64,000 bases of DNA from Alviniconcha marisindica (lineage: Eukaryota > Mollusca > Gastropoda > Provannidae). Position numbers and translations under genes: made by a program. Numbering within the stretch: the stretch's first letter is position 1; every line of letters starts with the position of its first letter. Below, in pieces: positions 55,801-64,000 of the stretch. The stretch spans positions 141,001-205,000 of the forward strand of contig JABMCL010001355.1 of assembly GCA_018857735.1 (NCBI GenBank). The letters are read 5' to 3'. Below the pieces are notes generated by a model. The model ran no database searches. It had not been told where the DNA came from and saw only the letters and a program-made list of their open reading frames with translations.

Positions 55801-58800
55801 GAGGTGGCTGGGCATGATGGTGTTCGGAACAGCAGATTTAAAAAAATATACCGCAACAAATAAGTTGGTTCTGTGTAGTTCATCATTAAAATGTGCTTTT
55901 GTGTTTCCTAGTGGTTAGTAGAAAACATTATGCCAGGGGTCCTGATAGACACTTCTGTTCCAAGCTTGCTGGCATGGCATGCCACCGATGTATACCACAC
56001 ATGGCTAGCTCTTCACCCGCTTTCCCTGGGTTTGCCGTTAGTGGACGGGACTAAGCTAGGAGACCCAGCAGCAGCCAGCATGAATGACATGTGAATGTCT
56101 GTGGTGTTTGCAGCTACGGGATGAAGAGCTGTCGAAAGAGCTCCAGGAGTCCAACTGGTTCTCTGCTCCCTCAGCTCTGCGGGTGTATGGCCAGTACCTC
56201 AACCTGGACAAGGATCGCAACGGCATGCTGAGCAAACAAGAGCTGGCCAGGTAGGCTCTGTGTGGTTGTGTATGTGTTGAAGGGGGTATGACTGCTTTCC
56301 TGAGGAGAGTCGGTGATGCAGAGCAAGAGCACTCACTCTCAAAAGGCAGGCTAATCACTATCAAGCATTATCACATGCTGTGATCACATGGGTTGGTGTG
56401 ACGTGTCCGTCACATGCTAGGCATTACACCTCCCTCAAGAATGTAAAAAAGTCCTTCAGATGAGGCTATAAACCAAGGTCCCCCATGTGCATATGTGTGA
56501 AAAAATATTGCATGTATGGGTGGGCAGAAATCTGGTTGAACAAACAGTAGCTTGTCGTGTACACAGTGCACATTGATGTTAGTCTGTGTGAGTGGGCAGA
56601 AGTCTGGTTGACAAACAGTAGGTCATTGGGCACACATTGTCAGGTACACAGATGATCAGGTACACACTATGCAAATGACCAAACAGTCGATCATTTGGGA
56701 CACAACACGCACTGATGCCAGTTGCAATGTGTATGAGTGCATCATTCCATTAAGGTTCCACATTTCCAGTGAATGGATTTTTTGCTGAATGCAGGCTAGG
56801 GCCCAAAGGAATCATTTTAATGTAACTGTTATGGGGTTTTTTGTCAACAGGTACGGCACAGGTACCCTCACAGATGTTTTTCTGGACCGGGTGTTTCAGG
56901 AGTGTCTGACCTATGAGGGGGAAATGGTAAGGAAGTTCTTGGCAAGTCAGCAGGCATACTTAGTACAGTGGAAGTTGATGAGATTTCCTCCAGTAGTGGA
57001 CTAAGCAAGTATTCTATGAAGCAGATCACTTATTGTATTCAAGTTGCATGGCTACTTTCAGCTTTTGTTTTCTTCTCATCATGCCATTTATTGCGACCAG
57101 TGCGTTCAGTGTTAAGTGGTTGAACTTTTTGTTTATTTCCTGTGATGCTTTTTCTGTTGCAGGACTACAAGACCTACCTGGATTTTGTGCTAGCCATGGA
57201 AAATCGCAGGGAACCACAGGCATTACGATACCTGTTCCGCATCCTAGATGTTCAACACCGGGGATACCTCAATGTCTTCTCCCTGAACTATTTCTTTAGG
57301 GTATGGAATGTGTCTGCTGCATTTTTTATGTTGGCATTGACATTTGTAGTATTTACCTGTTGACTTTGACATATGTAGTGCTGCCTAAGTATTTACCTAT
57401 TGACATTGACATTTGAAGTGCTACCTAAGTATTTACCAAAGCACCTTGTGTTTTCTTAGCTCTTTGTAGGCGCTTTAGTTCTTTGTGGTGTGTGGAGAGG
57501 TCAGGTGGTGATGCATTGATGTTTACATGGTGTGGGTTCAGATCTTTGACTTGCAGAGCATTGGAAGATCCTACATCAGCAAATTAAGATTTTTTTCAGG
57601 CTTGTAATCGGGTCTGTACTTAAGATGGTGTTGCATGTCATTTTTATGTGAAGCCTTTAGTCACCATTTATAAGCTTAGTGCAGTAGGACTGCATTGCGA
57701 AACTGAAGGTAACTGAACATAGTATAAAGACTGATTGCAAGCTGTGAGGATTAGATGCTGAAGCCATGTAATAACCACAACTGTGTGATGGCAGCATGCA
57801 TTATAGTGAAGGTGACATGTATAACGATCGTCTTTATTACCAGACAGTTCTGATTCTGTGTGCACAGGCCATTCAGGAGCAAATGAAGCTCCACGGGCAG
57901 GAACCTGTGTCCTTCCAGGATGTCAAGGATGAGATTTTTGACATGGTCAAACCTGCAGACCCTCTCAAACTGACCTTGCAAGATCTGATTAACAGGTGAG
58001 CTCCTTATTTAGGTCACATCTTTCGTGGCATGACTTTCTGCCATGCCTTCTTTCCATTGAACATCTTGTGCTGCTTGTAGGGTTTGGTGTGTGTTGTGAC
58101 TCCAGACAGAATGGTGAGAACAACTTGCAAACACACACACACACACACCACAACATCCACACATGCACACACAGCAGCCGTTCGCACACACACTACATGC
58201 ATACACACAGACATTTACACACACACTACATGCATGCACACACACATGCATGCACACCACTACATGCACACACAGATCCTGTGTGCGTCACACCTTTGCA
58301 ACAAGTGTTGTTCCGTCTGGAAGCATGTCAGGTAATTTTTCCTGAAAGTCCCGTAAAAAAAAGCTTTAGAAAGTAATAGAAATTCAAAACATGATGTTCC
58401 CTGCCCCTCTGCCAGTACTCTGAAGGGGTGATGGCTCATGACTGCTGATGCATTTCTTAGAGTCTAAACCCAACAGTAATTACATGATCTTTTACATTTG
58501 TCAGCTTTCACCTTTTTATGTGCATCTCATGAAGCCTTCTCTGTAGGTATAATTTATGTGATTGATTGAAGTCTGGACTGTGAAGCATGGACTGGCCTGG
58601 TAGCTCTGCTGCTTTGTTCCTGTGGTGACCTTCACTTGCCAAGTGCTATCATTTTACTCAGGTTTGACCGGCCCCTACACTTAATAGCTGGTAGCACCTT
58701 ATCTGTGGATAAAATCTGGTATACGTGTTTTTCTGAAGAACAATAATGATTGTTTTGAACCTGAATGATAAAATCTGGCATACACGCTTTTCTGAAGAAC

Positions 58801-59335
58801 AATAATGATTGTTTTGAACCTGAATGGTATTGAACCCGGAAGAAGAATCAGTCTTCGTATCAGACTGAAATGGAAGCTACGCACCTTGGCAAACTGATCA
58901 GTGACACTTTCCAGGCAATTAAAAGAGGATGCAATCCCAGAAATGGGATCTGGAATGACCCAACAGGCCTAGTCATACTGTATGCATATAGAAGCAGTGA
59001 CCAACATTGTGCCCTATATTCAGGAGTGCCTGATGTGGATTTGTTGACTTTTGAGCCAAATTTCATGGGGTGCATCTTTCTTTGCTGTACAGAATTTATG
59101 GAATAAGCAAATATAATCCTTAATGCGATCAGTCAACAACAAAAAAACAAAAAAAGTACAATTTTCCTTGGATGTTTGCAACTGACTTTTCTCATTGTAG
59201 TTCCTTTTGCTGTGTTTCAGTGGTAAGGGTGACACGGTGGTGTGCATTTTGATAGATCTGAATGATTTCTGGACGTATGAGAACCGTGAGTACTTGGTAC
59301 CAGACCTCACAGACCAGGAAGGTGCATCGTCATGA
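46909..59335 (+). CDS. PPP2R3C: PPP2R3C / G5PR, PP2A regulatory subunit B'' gamma (12 exons, complete)
   Basis: Regulatory B''-family subunit that directs protein phosphatase 2A (and in vertebrates is reported to bind PP5 and GANP/MCM3AP); localisation to centrosome and cytoplasm is known for the family, and plant TON2/FASS is a relative. Twelve exons join to 1374 nt, 457 residues plus TGA at 59333-59335; human is about 453. Hallmarks: LREESRAVFLQRRSRELLDN, IMQFFNYVMRKVWLHQTRIG, VCTAVRKFFFFLDPLRTGR, the EF-hand loop DKDRNGMLSKQE, SFQDVKDEIFDMVKP and LIDLNDFWTYENRE. The N-terminal exon is poorly conserved; the DW near the N terminus matches the family. An ATG at 46933 is in the same frame and would give 449 residues. 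It lies in the same orientation as dynein, about 3.2 kb after its stop. Confidence 0.96.
46988..50367 (+). other. PPP2R3C intron 1 (3.4 kb)
   Basis: No coding exon seen. Holds a foldback element (48244-48396), a SINE-like tail 'tgactgggcataaaacacc' ending about 48690, and a fragment near 49840-49885 (ctggcttctgtggacgtaaa) related to sequence at about 61780-61810. The rest is AT-rich. Confidence 0.7.
48244..48396 (+). repeat. Foldback (imperfect inverted repeat) element in PPP2R3C intron 1
   Basis: Outer arms GCACTGTGTCTGTCATGAC and GTCATGACAGAGACAGTGC, continuing inward through CTGATTTTCTTAT-like / AGAAAATCATTG, and inner arms TTAAAAGATCACTGATTCTG / CAGAATTGGTGATCTTTTAA. The whole 153 bp can fold into one long hairpin with a small loop near 48318. 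Resembles a MITE-like foldback, but no target duplication could be defined. Confidence 0.75.
50368..50492 (+). CDS. PPP2R3C: PPP2R3C exon 2
   Basis: Residues 27-68: GQQNGFNGDNGEVDEMEEF, TRLYKEWKGLDDNFSNVPS, LFTK. The YKEWKG segment matches the YSEWKG of vertebrates. Enters in phase 1 and ends in phase 0 before a weak donor gttatc. Confidence 0.9.
51589..51638 (+). CDS. PPP2R3C: PPP2R3C exon 3
   Basis: 50-nt exon, residues 69-85: LPSEKEPLLLKLREESR. Acceptor ttccag, donor gtatgt, leaving in phase 2. This is the functional member of a tandem exon duplication. Confidence 0.93.
51744..51903 (+). pseudogene. PPP2R3C: Tandem duplicate of PPP2R3C exon 3 plus downstream intron, with premature stop
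   Basis: Sequence from the acceptor CAG at 51586 onward repeats 158 bp later. The duplicate exon (51747-51796, 50 nt) keeps CAG and the donor gtatgt but has GAA to TAA at codon 4 (51756-51758) plus three other substitutions. Its upstream sequence lacks a pyrimidine tract because the duplication began at the CAG. Splicing both copies would give a truncated protein, so it is a dead copy or a poison exon. Confidence 0.88.
52546..52600 (+). CDS. PPP2R3C: PPP2R3C exon 4
   Basis: Residues 85-103: AVFLQRRSRELLDNDELQ, identical in pattern to vertebrate G5PR. Phase 2 to 0. Confidence 0.95.
52754..52796 (+). repeat. (TA)n microsatellite in PPP2R3C intron 4
   Basis: About 20 uninterrupted TA units. 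The rest of the intron (52601-53380) shows no further feature. Confidence 0.95.
53381..53493 (+). CDS. PPP2R3C: PPP2R3C exon 5
   Basis: Residues 104-141: KLWFLLDKHHTPPLHGEEQM, ISYQDFLLVASEAGPKCK. LWFLLDKH.TPP...EE is the family landmark. Leaves in phase 2. Confidence 0.95.
53845..54480 (+). repeat. Higher-order tandem repeat (about 40 + 46 bp) in PPP2R3C intron 5
   Basis: About 14 monomers of two related types alternate: one with GCACAGGGTAACCTCAGGAT and one with GCACAGGGTCACCCCAGGAT, each followed by 'gatgacgtgaatgttaagtg' or similar, making a dimer of about 86 bp. Near the 3' end the unit shifts to CACAGGCTTACCTCAGGATG. The array runs to within about 40 nt of the exon 6 acceptor. Confidence 0.92.
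54520..54688 (+). CDS. PPP2R3C: PPP2R3C exon 6
   Basis: Residues 141-197: PFFQATVFSKLMQNDPFGRV, SIMQFFNYVMRKVWLHQTR, IGLSLYDVAGQGYLKES. Phase 2 to 0. The intron after it (54689-55382) is featureless. Confidence 0.97.
55383..55571 (+). CDS. PPP2R3C: PPP2R3C exon 7
   Basis: Residues 198-260: DLENYILELIPTLPQLSGLE, FYSFYVCTAVRKFFFFLDPL, RTGRIKIQDILACSFLDDLL. The most conserved exon of the gene; first EF-hand-like region of B'' subunits. The 542-nt intron that follows is non-coding. Confidence 0.97.
56114..56250 (+). CDS. PPP2R3C: PPP2R3C exon 8 (EF-hand)
   Basis: Residues 261-306: LRDEELSKELQESNWFSAPS, ALRVYGQYLNLDKDRNGML, SKQELA. DKDRNGMLSKQE fits a calcium-binding EF-hand loop (D1, D3, N5, G6, E12). 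Leaves in phase 2. Confidence 0.97.
56380..56560 (+). mobile_element. Degraded SINE-like fragment in PPP2R3C intron 8
   Basis: Contains 'cttcagatgaggctataaac' and 'caaggtcccccatgtgcat', matching the body of SINEs I associate with gastropod genomes (attribution from memory). The flank 56500-56650 carries an imperfect duplication around GGGCAGAAGTCTGGTTGA. Confidence 0.5.
56851..56926 (+). CDS. PPP2R3C: PPP2R3C exon 9
   Basis: Residues 306-331: YGTGTLTDVFLDRVFQECLT, YEGEM. Enters in phase 2 to finish an Arg codon and ends in phase 0. Confidence 0.96.
57163..57300 (+). CDS. PPP2R3C: PPP2R3C exon 10
   Basis: Residues 332-377: DYKTYLDFVLAMENRREPQA, LRYLFRILDVQHRGYLNVFS, LNYFFR. Phase 0 at both ends. 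The 567-nt intron that follows holds a short doubled 'ctaagtatttacc' block (about 57380-57440). Confidence 0.96.
57868..57995 (+). CDS. PPP2R3C: PPP2R3C exon 11
   Basis: Residues 378-420: AIQEQMKLHGQEPVSFQDVK, DEIFDMVKPADPLKLTLQDL, IN. Leaves in phase 2. Confidence 0.96.
57996..59220 (+). other. PPP2R3C intron 11 (1.2 kb)
   Basis: CA-rich low-complexity DNA with CATGCA units at about 58131-58275, and a 59-bp direct duplication (58708-58766 and 58767-58826) beginning GATAAAATCTGG. A 78-codon open frame at 58870-59106 has no recognisable similarity. Confidence 0.8.
59221..59335 (+). CDS. PPP2R3C: PPP2R3C last coding exon (exon 12)
   Basis: Residues 420-457 and TGA at 59333-59335: GKGDTVVCILIDLNDFWTYE, NREYLVPDLTDQEGASS. 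The IDLN.FWTYENRE motif is conserved; the acidic tail is variable. Confidence 0.96.
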
Positions 59336-60527
59336 CGCTTTTCGACCACTGTATCGCAGCCCCCGTTGTCACTGGTCTGGCTTGGTCAGACCTCAGCTGG
59401 CAAGAAGGATCCAGTTCCCCAGGCCCGCTGGGCCTATGTGACATGTCTGACTGGATTTGTCGAGACAATGGTCCAGTTCCTTTGGTTTTCATTGGCTTCT
59501 GATGATCTCGGTTGAAGTAAGCGAAAGAGGAAAAGTGACAGTAGTTTGGTTTGGGGTGAGAACTTCACACCGACCTTGTTGACTCTTAAGCTTTTGCCTC
59601 CATGGTTAGATTCTTTAGATGTTGGACCTTTTTAAAAAAAGTTTTTTTTATATCTTTTAATCTACTTTTAAGTTAACGCCAAAGAAGACATTTTTCTGTT
59701 CAGTGCAGATGAGCACTTACTTTCATGCACATGATGTGCAGATGTTCAGATCTCTGTCTTGAAAGTCATATTTTTACCCCCCCCCCCCCCCCCATTTCCC
59801 CCCCCTTTTCTGTGTCATATAATTTCATTGGTGAAAGTGCATTCCATATTTTTACAGAAATCTTCATTGAAATGCGAATGTAGAGGCCTTGGTTTTTGAC
59901 ACCTGAATAGATGTGTTGATCAGTGTTTGGCAAGCTGGCTGTTTGAGTGTCTGGCATGTTGAAAACTTAACATTGGGATCTTCTTAGACACCATAGTTAC
60001 AGATGTCAAAGTTTGCATGAGGATACTGCTTATTTATTGACTGCTCTTAGGTGACTGCATGGTTGACAGGACGTATTGAGTTCTACCTGTTCATGCCCTT
60101 TTTAGTGACCTTTGTTTAATTTTTTAAGAGACCTCTTAGATTATTTTTTTTAGTGGTATGTCAGTGAACATTTTCAAGGCTCCTTTGTCCCAACATGAAA
60201 GTACTGTATGTGTTTGATTTTTATATATTTTATATGTAATAACTTGTCTTCTTTTTTGTTAATTCTTTTTTATTTTGGTAGGCCATGGGCAGTTTTTCTG
60301 TACATCAGCTGACATTTTGAGATTTCACCTTTTTGTTTGTTTTGGTCTTGGCAGCATTTTGCATGTTTATCTTTTACGATGAAGTGACTGTGGGTGTGCA
60401 TGCGTGGGTGTGGGTGTATGTGTGAAAGCATGTGCATGTGTGTCATTTCAAGTTATATTTCTTTATGCTTAAGAAGCGGTTTCCATCACCTAAGATCACC
60501 AAGTCAGCAATATTACTTTATGTCTTT

Positions 60528-60592
60528 TGCCCAGCCAACCATGACGGTTATGTTGGGAACCTCCCAACATAACCGTCATGGTTGGCTGGGCA
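60528..60592 (+). repeat. Perfect 31-bp inverted repeat with 3-nt loop
   Basis: Arms 60528-60558 and 60562-60592 are exact reverse complements (arm begins TGCCCAGCCAACCATGACGG); loop ACC. It would form a 31-bp perfect hairpin in RNA or a cruciform in DNA. The sequence is balanced in composition, not a simple repeat. Confidence 0.97.
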
Positions 60593-60678
60593 TTGAAAAC
60601 CAGTTCCCTTTCCTTGCAAAGAAATGACTGGCTTTTGTTTTCTGCCAGCCTTTGTGTCCTCACGACTGCAGTGTTATA

Positions 60679-60684
60679 AATAAA
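60679..60684 (+). promoter_or_regulatory. Poly(A) signal candidate for PPP2R3C
   Basis: AATAAA about 1.34 kb after the stop codon, with GTTGTTTGTAAG about 20 nt downstream as a possible G/T-rich element. Confidence 0.5.
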
Positions 60685-60725
60685 CAGATTCCCTGCTTGA
60701 GCGTTGTTTGTAAGTAAACCTAGAA

Positions 60726-61368
60726 AGGGAGGCTGTGGGTGTCTGATGTCCTGTCTGGAATCCCAGGGCTGTCATTTCATTTTACTTCCCTATCTCCTGT
60801 CTTGTTTTTTAGCCTAGTCCTGTTGCTCTTTCTGTCTTGCCCGTTGATTCCCACCCCCCACCCCTTTTTTTCTTCTTCCAGTTTTGTTGTTGTTTTGCTT
60901 ATGGTCCATGTTCCTGACTTTTTTCTCCAGAAAATTCTCCAGTATATTTTGTAAAGAGTTACGCCATTTTGTGTGGCTCTTGTTGAATAGCTAGGGGTTG
61001 GTAGGTGGTACGTGCGGCTTGCTGCCCTATGGCGCTGGCATTTGCCATCATGCATCTCTGTGGTATTTGGTACTGTTGTATGGTTTTTGTGCATTCCTTT
61101 TTTGTTTTCATTAATCTGGTGTTGATAAAACAGACAGAATTGTCAATGATACCAGTATGCCCTAGCCTTTAAAAACTTTTTTTTTTTACAAGGGCAATAT
61201 TGAAGGGACTGACTGTTCAGAAATTTGTGTTTGGTGTTTGTTTCATTTTATTTTTGTGTGTGGATTGCTTTTGTACATATGAGAAGAGTTTTGAAATGTG
61301 CGTTTGCTTATGACAAAGTTTGGTTTGTCCCATGGCAATCACATGTGGTTGACAAGACATTAAAATCC
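60726..61368 (+). mobile_element. Dispersed element copy 2 (unclassified)
   Basis: Collinear with the copy in dynein intron 31, same orientation: CTGTCTGGAATCCCAGGGCT, GCGGCTTGCTGCCCTATGG, TTTGCCATCATGCATC, GATACCAG, GAAGGGACTGACTG, ending GTTGACAAGACATTAAAATC. About 640 bp with no coding capacity. Confidence 0.75.
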
Positions 61369-61530
61369 AATTACTAACTATTTCGTAACTAAACTGGTAT
61401 TCTGAATTAAACAGAGTGTACTGTATCCCAACATACTGTATCCCATCTGTATTTGTGTTTTCAGAAATTGCTATGATACATGCGAGAAAAGTTGCCAAAC
61501 ACGCTTTACTGGGCTGAAGATAGTGAGCCA

Positions 61531-61740
61531 GTTTGGCCTAGCGGTAAGGCATTAGGCTGGTAAGCGGAAGGACCTCAGTTCGATACTGCTTCGGCTCTCC
61601 TTTCTCTTCGAAAAGGTTGTGGTTTGTGGACACTGTCTTGTGACTGTGCATCACTTCCTACTGAAACATTAAAATGGCTCTCATCGCTGTCCATCTTAAT
61701 GCAGGAATCATTCTGGTGGTGACAGTGTAGCGATAGGTAT
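61531..61740 (+). mobile_element. tRNA-derived SINE, copy 1
   Basis: Begins GTTTGGCCTAGCGGTAAGGC (A-box-like) and has a B-box-like AGTTCGATACT about 40 nt later, then a body with ACACTGTCTTGTGACTG and a tail region CAGGAATCATTCTGGTGGTG. Unlike a functional tRNA it has no matching acceptor arm. Followed by C-rich and G-rich homopolymer tracts (about 61748-61775 and 61855-61871). Confidence 0.7.
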
Positions 61741-62484
61741 ATAATCTTCCCCCCTCCCCCCCCCCCCCCTCCCCCGTCCCTAATAAGCCTTATGGTTTCT
61801 GTGGATGTTAAGCACCCTGTTTACTGAAGATAGAAGGGGGAAAAAATGGTGGTTGGGGGGGGGGGGGGGGAGTGTACTACAATTACAGCTGAGTGTTCAA
61901 CATGTTACTCAATGTGGTCTTACCCAATATTGCCAGTCAGTGGATACCATTGAACTTCATGTGTGATTGTTCATGTATATTGTAGCCGAAACACATGGCC
62001 ATCACATTGTCAGTGGTGATACTCATAATTTTTTTTTTTTAAATCATCTTGTGTCTCTCTCAGCAACATAGACTGTGATCTGATATTGCAAGAACAAATC
62101 CGTTCAGAGTCTGGGTTCGATCTGCAATGTCTCAAATATTTTGCTATGTGTGTAAGAGAAGGCGGTAGCAGAAAGTATGCCTAGTTTATTTTGCCCCCAA
62201 TTTTACTGTGAGTGGTTTGTATTTAATTAGGTCTTCATACATTCAAGTACTGTTCAAATGTACTTTAAATTCATCCCTTTACAAATGCCAGAACCAGTTA
62301 CCAGTTGCCTGCTCCATACAGGTCCAGTCTATGTATGTTGATGTTTAATATTGTAGTTTTTGCATGGGTCCAGGAAGAAAAAGGTTGGGACCATGAGGAA
62401 AAAGGTTGAAATAAACCCAATTCGTGGGTCTGCATGACTGGCCAGTACTTTGCTTAAAAACACCATGGAGCTTTCTAAGGGACA

Positions 62485-62700
62485 GCAGTGCTGCTAAGCA
62501 GTAAGACATTAGTTAGGCTGGTAGGTGGATGGACATGAGTTCAATTCCCTGCTTCAGCTCTCCTCTCTCTTCAGATGCTGTGGTTCAGGGACACTGTCGT
62601 GTGAATTTGCCACTCACGAGCAGTGAAACATGAAAATAAAACAGCTCTCGTCGCTGCCCACCTCCATACAGAATCATTCTGGTGGTGTCACTGTAGTGTT
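62485..62700 (+). mobile_element. tRNA-derived SINE, copy 2 (more diverged)
   Basis: Same order as copy 1: GCTAAGCAGTAAGACATTAG, B-box-like GAGTTCAATTCCCTGC, then GGACACTGTCGTGTGAATT and CAGAATCATTCTGGTGGTGT. Its 3' part runs directly into the tandem array. Confidence 0.7.
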
Positions 62701-63345
62701 AACGACACTGTCTTGTGAATTTTCCACTCATGTTTAATGAAACATGGAAATAAAATGGCTCTCCTCACTGCCCATCTCCATGCAGAATCGTTCTGGTGGT
62801 GCCAGCGTAGTGTTAACAACACTGTCTTCTGGCTCTGTCCTAATGAAACATTAAAATGGCCGTCATCACTGCCCATCTCCGTGCAGAGTCATTCTGGTGG
62901 TGTCAGTGTAGTGTTAACAACATTGTCTTATAAGCCTTCGTTACTGCCCATCTCCATGCAGAATCATTCTGGTGGTGTCACTGTCAGTGTAGTGTTAACA
63001 ACATTGTCTTATAAGCCTTCGTTACTGCCCATCTCCATGCAGAATCATTCTGGTGGTGTCAGTGTAGTGTTGACAACATTGTCTTATAAGCCTTCGTTAC
63101 TGCCCATCTCCATGCAGAATCATTCTGGTGGTGTCAGTGTAGTGTTAACAACACTGTCTTGTGAGCCTTCGTTACTGCCCATCTCTATGCAGAATCATTC
63201 TGGTGGTGTCAGTCTAGTGTTAACAACACTGTCTTGTGAGCCTTCGTTACTGCCCGTCTCTATGCAGAATCATTCTGGTGGTGTCAGTGTAGTGTTAACA
63301 ACACTGTCTTGTGAGCCTTCGTTACTGCCCATCTCCATGCCAGTG
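62640..63345 (+). repeat. Tandem array of SINE-tail units (75-bp period)
   Basis: GAATCATTCTGGTGGTG-like cores start at 62671, 62785, 62887, 62961, 63042, 63117, 63192 and 63267. Early spacings are 114, 102, 74 and 81 bp; the last are exactly 75 bp. The units match the 3' part of the adjacent SINE. Since 75 is a multiple of three, one frame stays open for about 200 codons, which is not evidence of a gene. Confidence 0.92.
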
Positions 63346-64000
63346 TAGCACTATGTATAGTCTTGGCCTCCCTCTCAATCCCTCCTGGGATCTCTCTTGG
63401 CCAGTACCTCTCCAGAAACAACTCGGCGTTAGACAAGTCAAACAAGAAGAAACTAAAGGGCAGTGTTTGTTTGTAACACTGTTTATGAAGACCTAATTAA
63501 ACACAGGCAGTGGCATGAAAACCAGCGGCAACTGAATTTATTTTCACTTTTTGCTGTCACTTACATCTCTTCCTTTCATACCAAGATATTATGTAAATAG
63601 TGTAAATAGGAAAATAACTTTAAAAATCAGTCAGCAGGCTGATCTCACGCAGACCTTAATGTTCTGAACAACCAACATCAGCTGAATGAGTCAGAAGACA
63701 CTATTATCAATATGTGTGCAATTCACTGAAGATTTTTGGAAGCACATGTGTTAGGTATATTGCTGTGGAAGATCAGAATACATGCTAGCTTTCATTGGAA
63801 CACTCATGTGAACGTTGTTTTCAGGAGAAAAAAGTAGGCTGCATTGTTGTGCACTGTTTCACTGCCATCACCTTGGAGGAAAAATGTTCATATTTGGTGC
63901 ATTTATGTTGTATGACAATGCAAGTCTTTTTCAAGTAACCTGTGATTGGTTAGTATATATCATTTAGATTGTACGTGTTGTTGTTGTAGATGTGAAATTT
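63346..64000 (+). other. Window end, no feature seen
   Basis: Unique-looking AT-rich DNA; no exon, repeat or RNA gene recognised on either strand. Confidence 0.6.

Larger units (their letters stand above)
59336..60710 (+). other. PPP2R3C 3' UTR region
   Basis: No coding potential. Contains a C run near 59777-59806, GT-rich sequence near 60390-60440, a 'ggttgacaggacgtattgag' motif at about 60061-60080, and a perfect palindrome at 60528-60592 followed by AATAAA at 60679-60684. The UTR would be about 1.35 kb if that signal is used. Confidence 0.6.

Noticed and set aside
58870..59106. 78-codon open frame inside PPP2R3C intron 11
   Set aside because: No recognisable similarity, no splice logic with neighbouring exons; exons 11 and 12 join in frame without it.
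61531..61602. A functional tRNA gene
   Set aside because: A-box and B-box-like sequences are present, but no acceptor stem can be formed and the sequence continues into a body shared with another copy, so it is a SINE head.
62737..63348. 203-codon open frame with a repeated peptide
   Set aside because: Produced by a 75-bp tandem repeat (a multiple of three) derived from a SINE tail; other frames of the same array are interrupted and nothing resembles a protein family.

Overview
The window is animal nuclear DNA carrying two intron-rich protein-coding genes, both on the + strand and arranged head to tail. Signs of a eukaryote are GT-AG introns throughout, short exons (50-264 nt), long AT/GT-rich introns with (CA)n, (TA)n, poly-G and poly-C tracts, AATAAA signals, and tRNA-derived SINE copies. 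The protein sequences are close to animal orthologues. The SINE types (a degraded 'gataaaccaaggtcccc'-type copy near 56.4-56.5 kb and others) resemble those I associate with marine gastropod molluscs. The species call is inference.

Gene 1 (89-43684) is the 3' part of the cytoplasmic dynein 1 heavy chain (DYNC1H1 orthologue). It runs from the AAA2 P-loop through AAA3, AAA4, the coiled-coil stalk with its microtubule-binding domain (MTBD), AAA5, AAA6 and the C-terminal domain to the stop codon. Fifty in-frame exons join into 2442 residues with consistent phases. The 5' part (tail, linker, AAA1) lies upstream of the window. The standout observation is that the exon encoding most of the MTBD is present twice (14514-14709 and 15302-15497). 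Both copies are 196 nt, have the same intron phases, are fully open, and encode proteins identical at 33 of 64 aligned residues. Including both or neither breaks the frame, so they look like mutually exclusive exons giving two dynein motors with different microtubule-binding tips. Two candidate microexons (15 and 12 nt) lie in the large intron before exon 45.

The spacer (43685-46908) holds the dynein 3' UTR with two clusters of AATAAA, a G/T-rich GGAATG minisatellite (about 45.4-45.9 kb) and a CpG-richer promoter region with a CCAAT box.

Gene 2 (46909-59335) is PPP2R3C (G5PR), the B''-gamma regulatory subunit of protein phosphatase 2A. Twelve exons encode 457 residues (449 if the second in-frame ATG is used) with an EF-hand loop. 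Its exon 3 has been tandemly duplicated with about 158 bp of sequence; the second copy carries a stop codon. Its 3' UTR region contains a perfect 31-bp inverted repeat with a 3-nt loop.

From 60.7 kb to the end there is no recognisable gene. This region holds a 640-bp dispersed element also present in dynein intron 31, two tRNA-derived SINE copies, and a 75-bp-period array that appears to have grown from the tail of the second SINE. Functionally both genes belong to microtubule/centrosome biology (dynein motor; a PP2A subunit reported at centrosomes in vertebrates), but their adjacency need not mean co-regulation.
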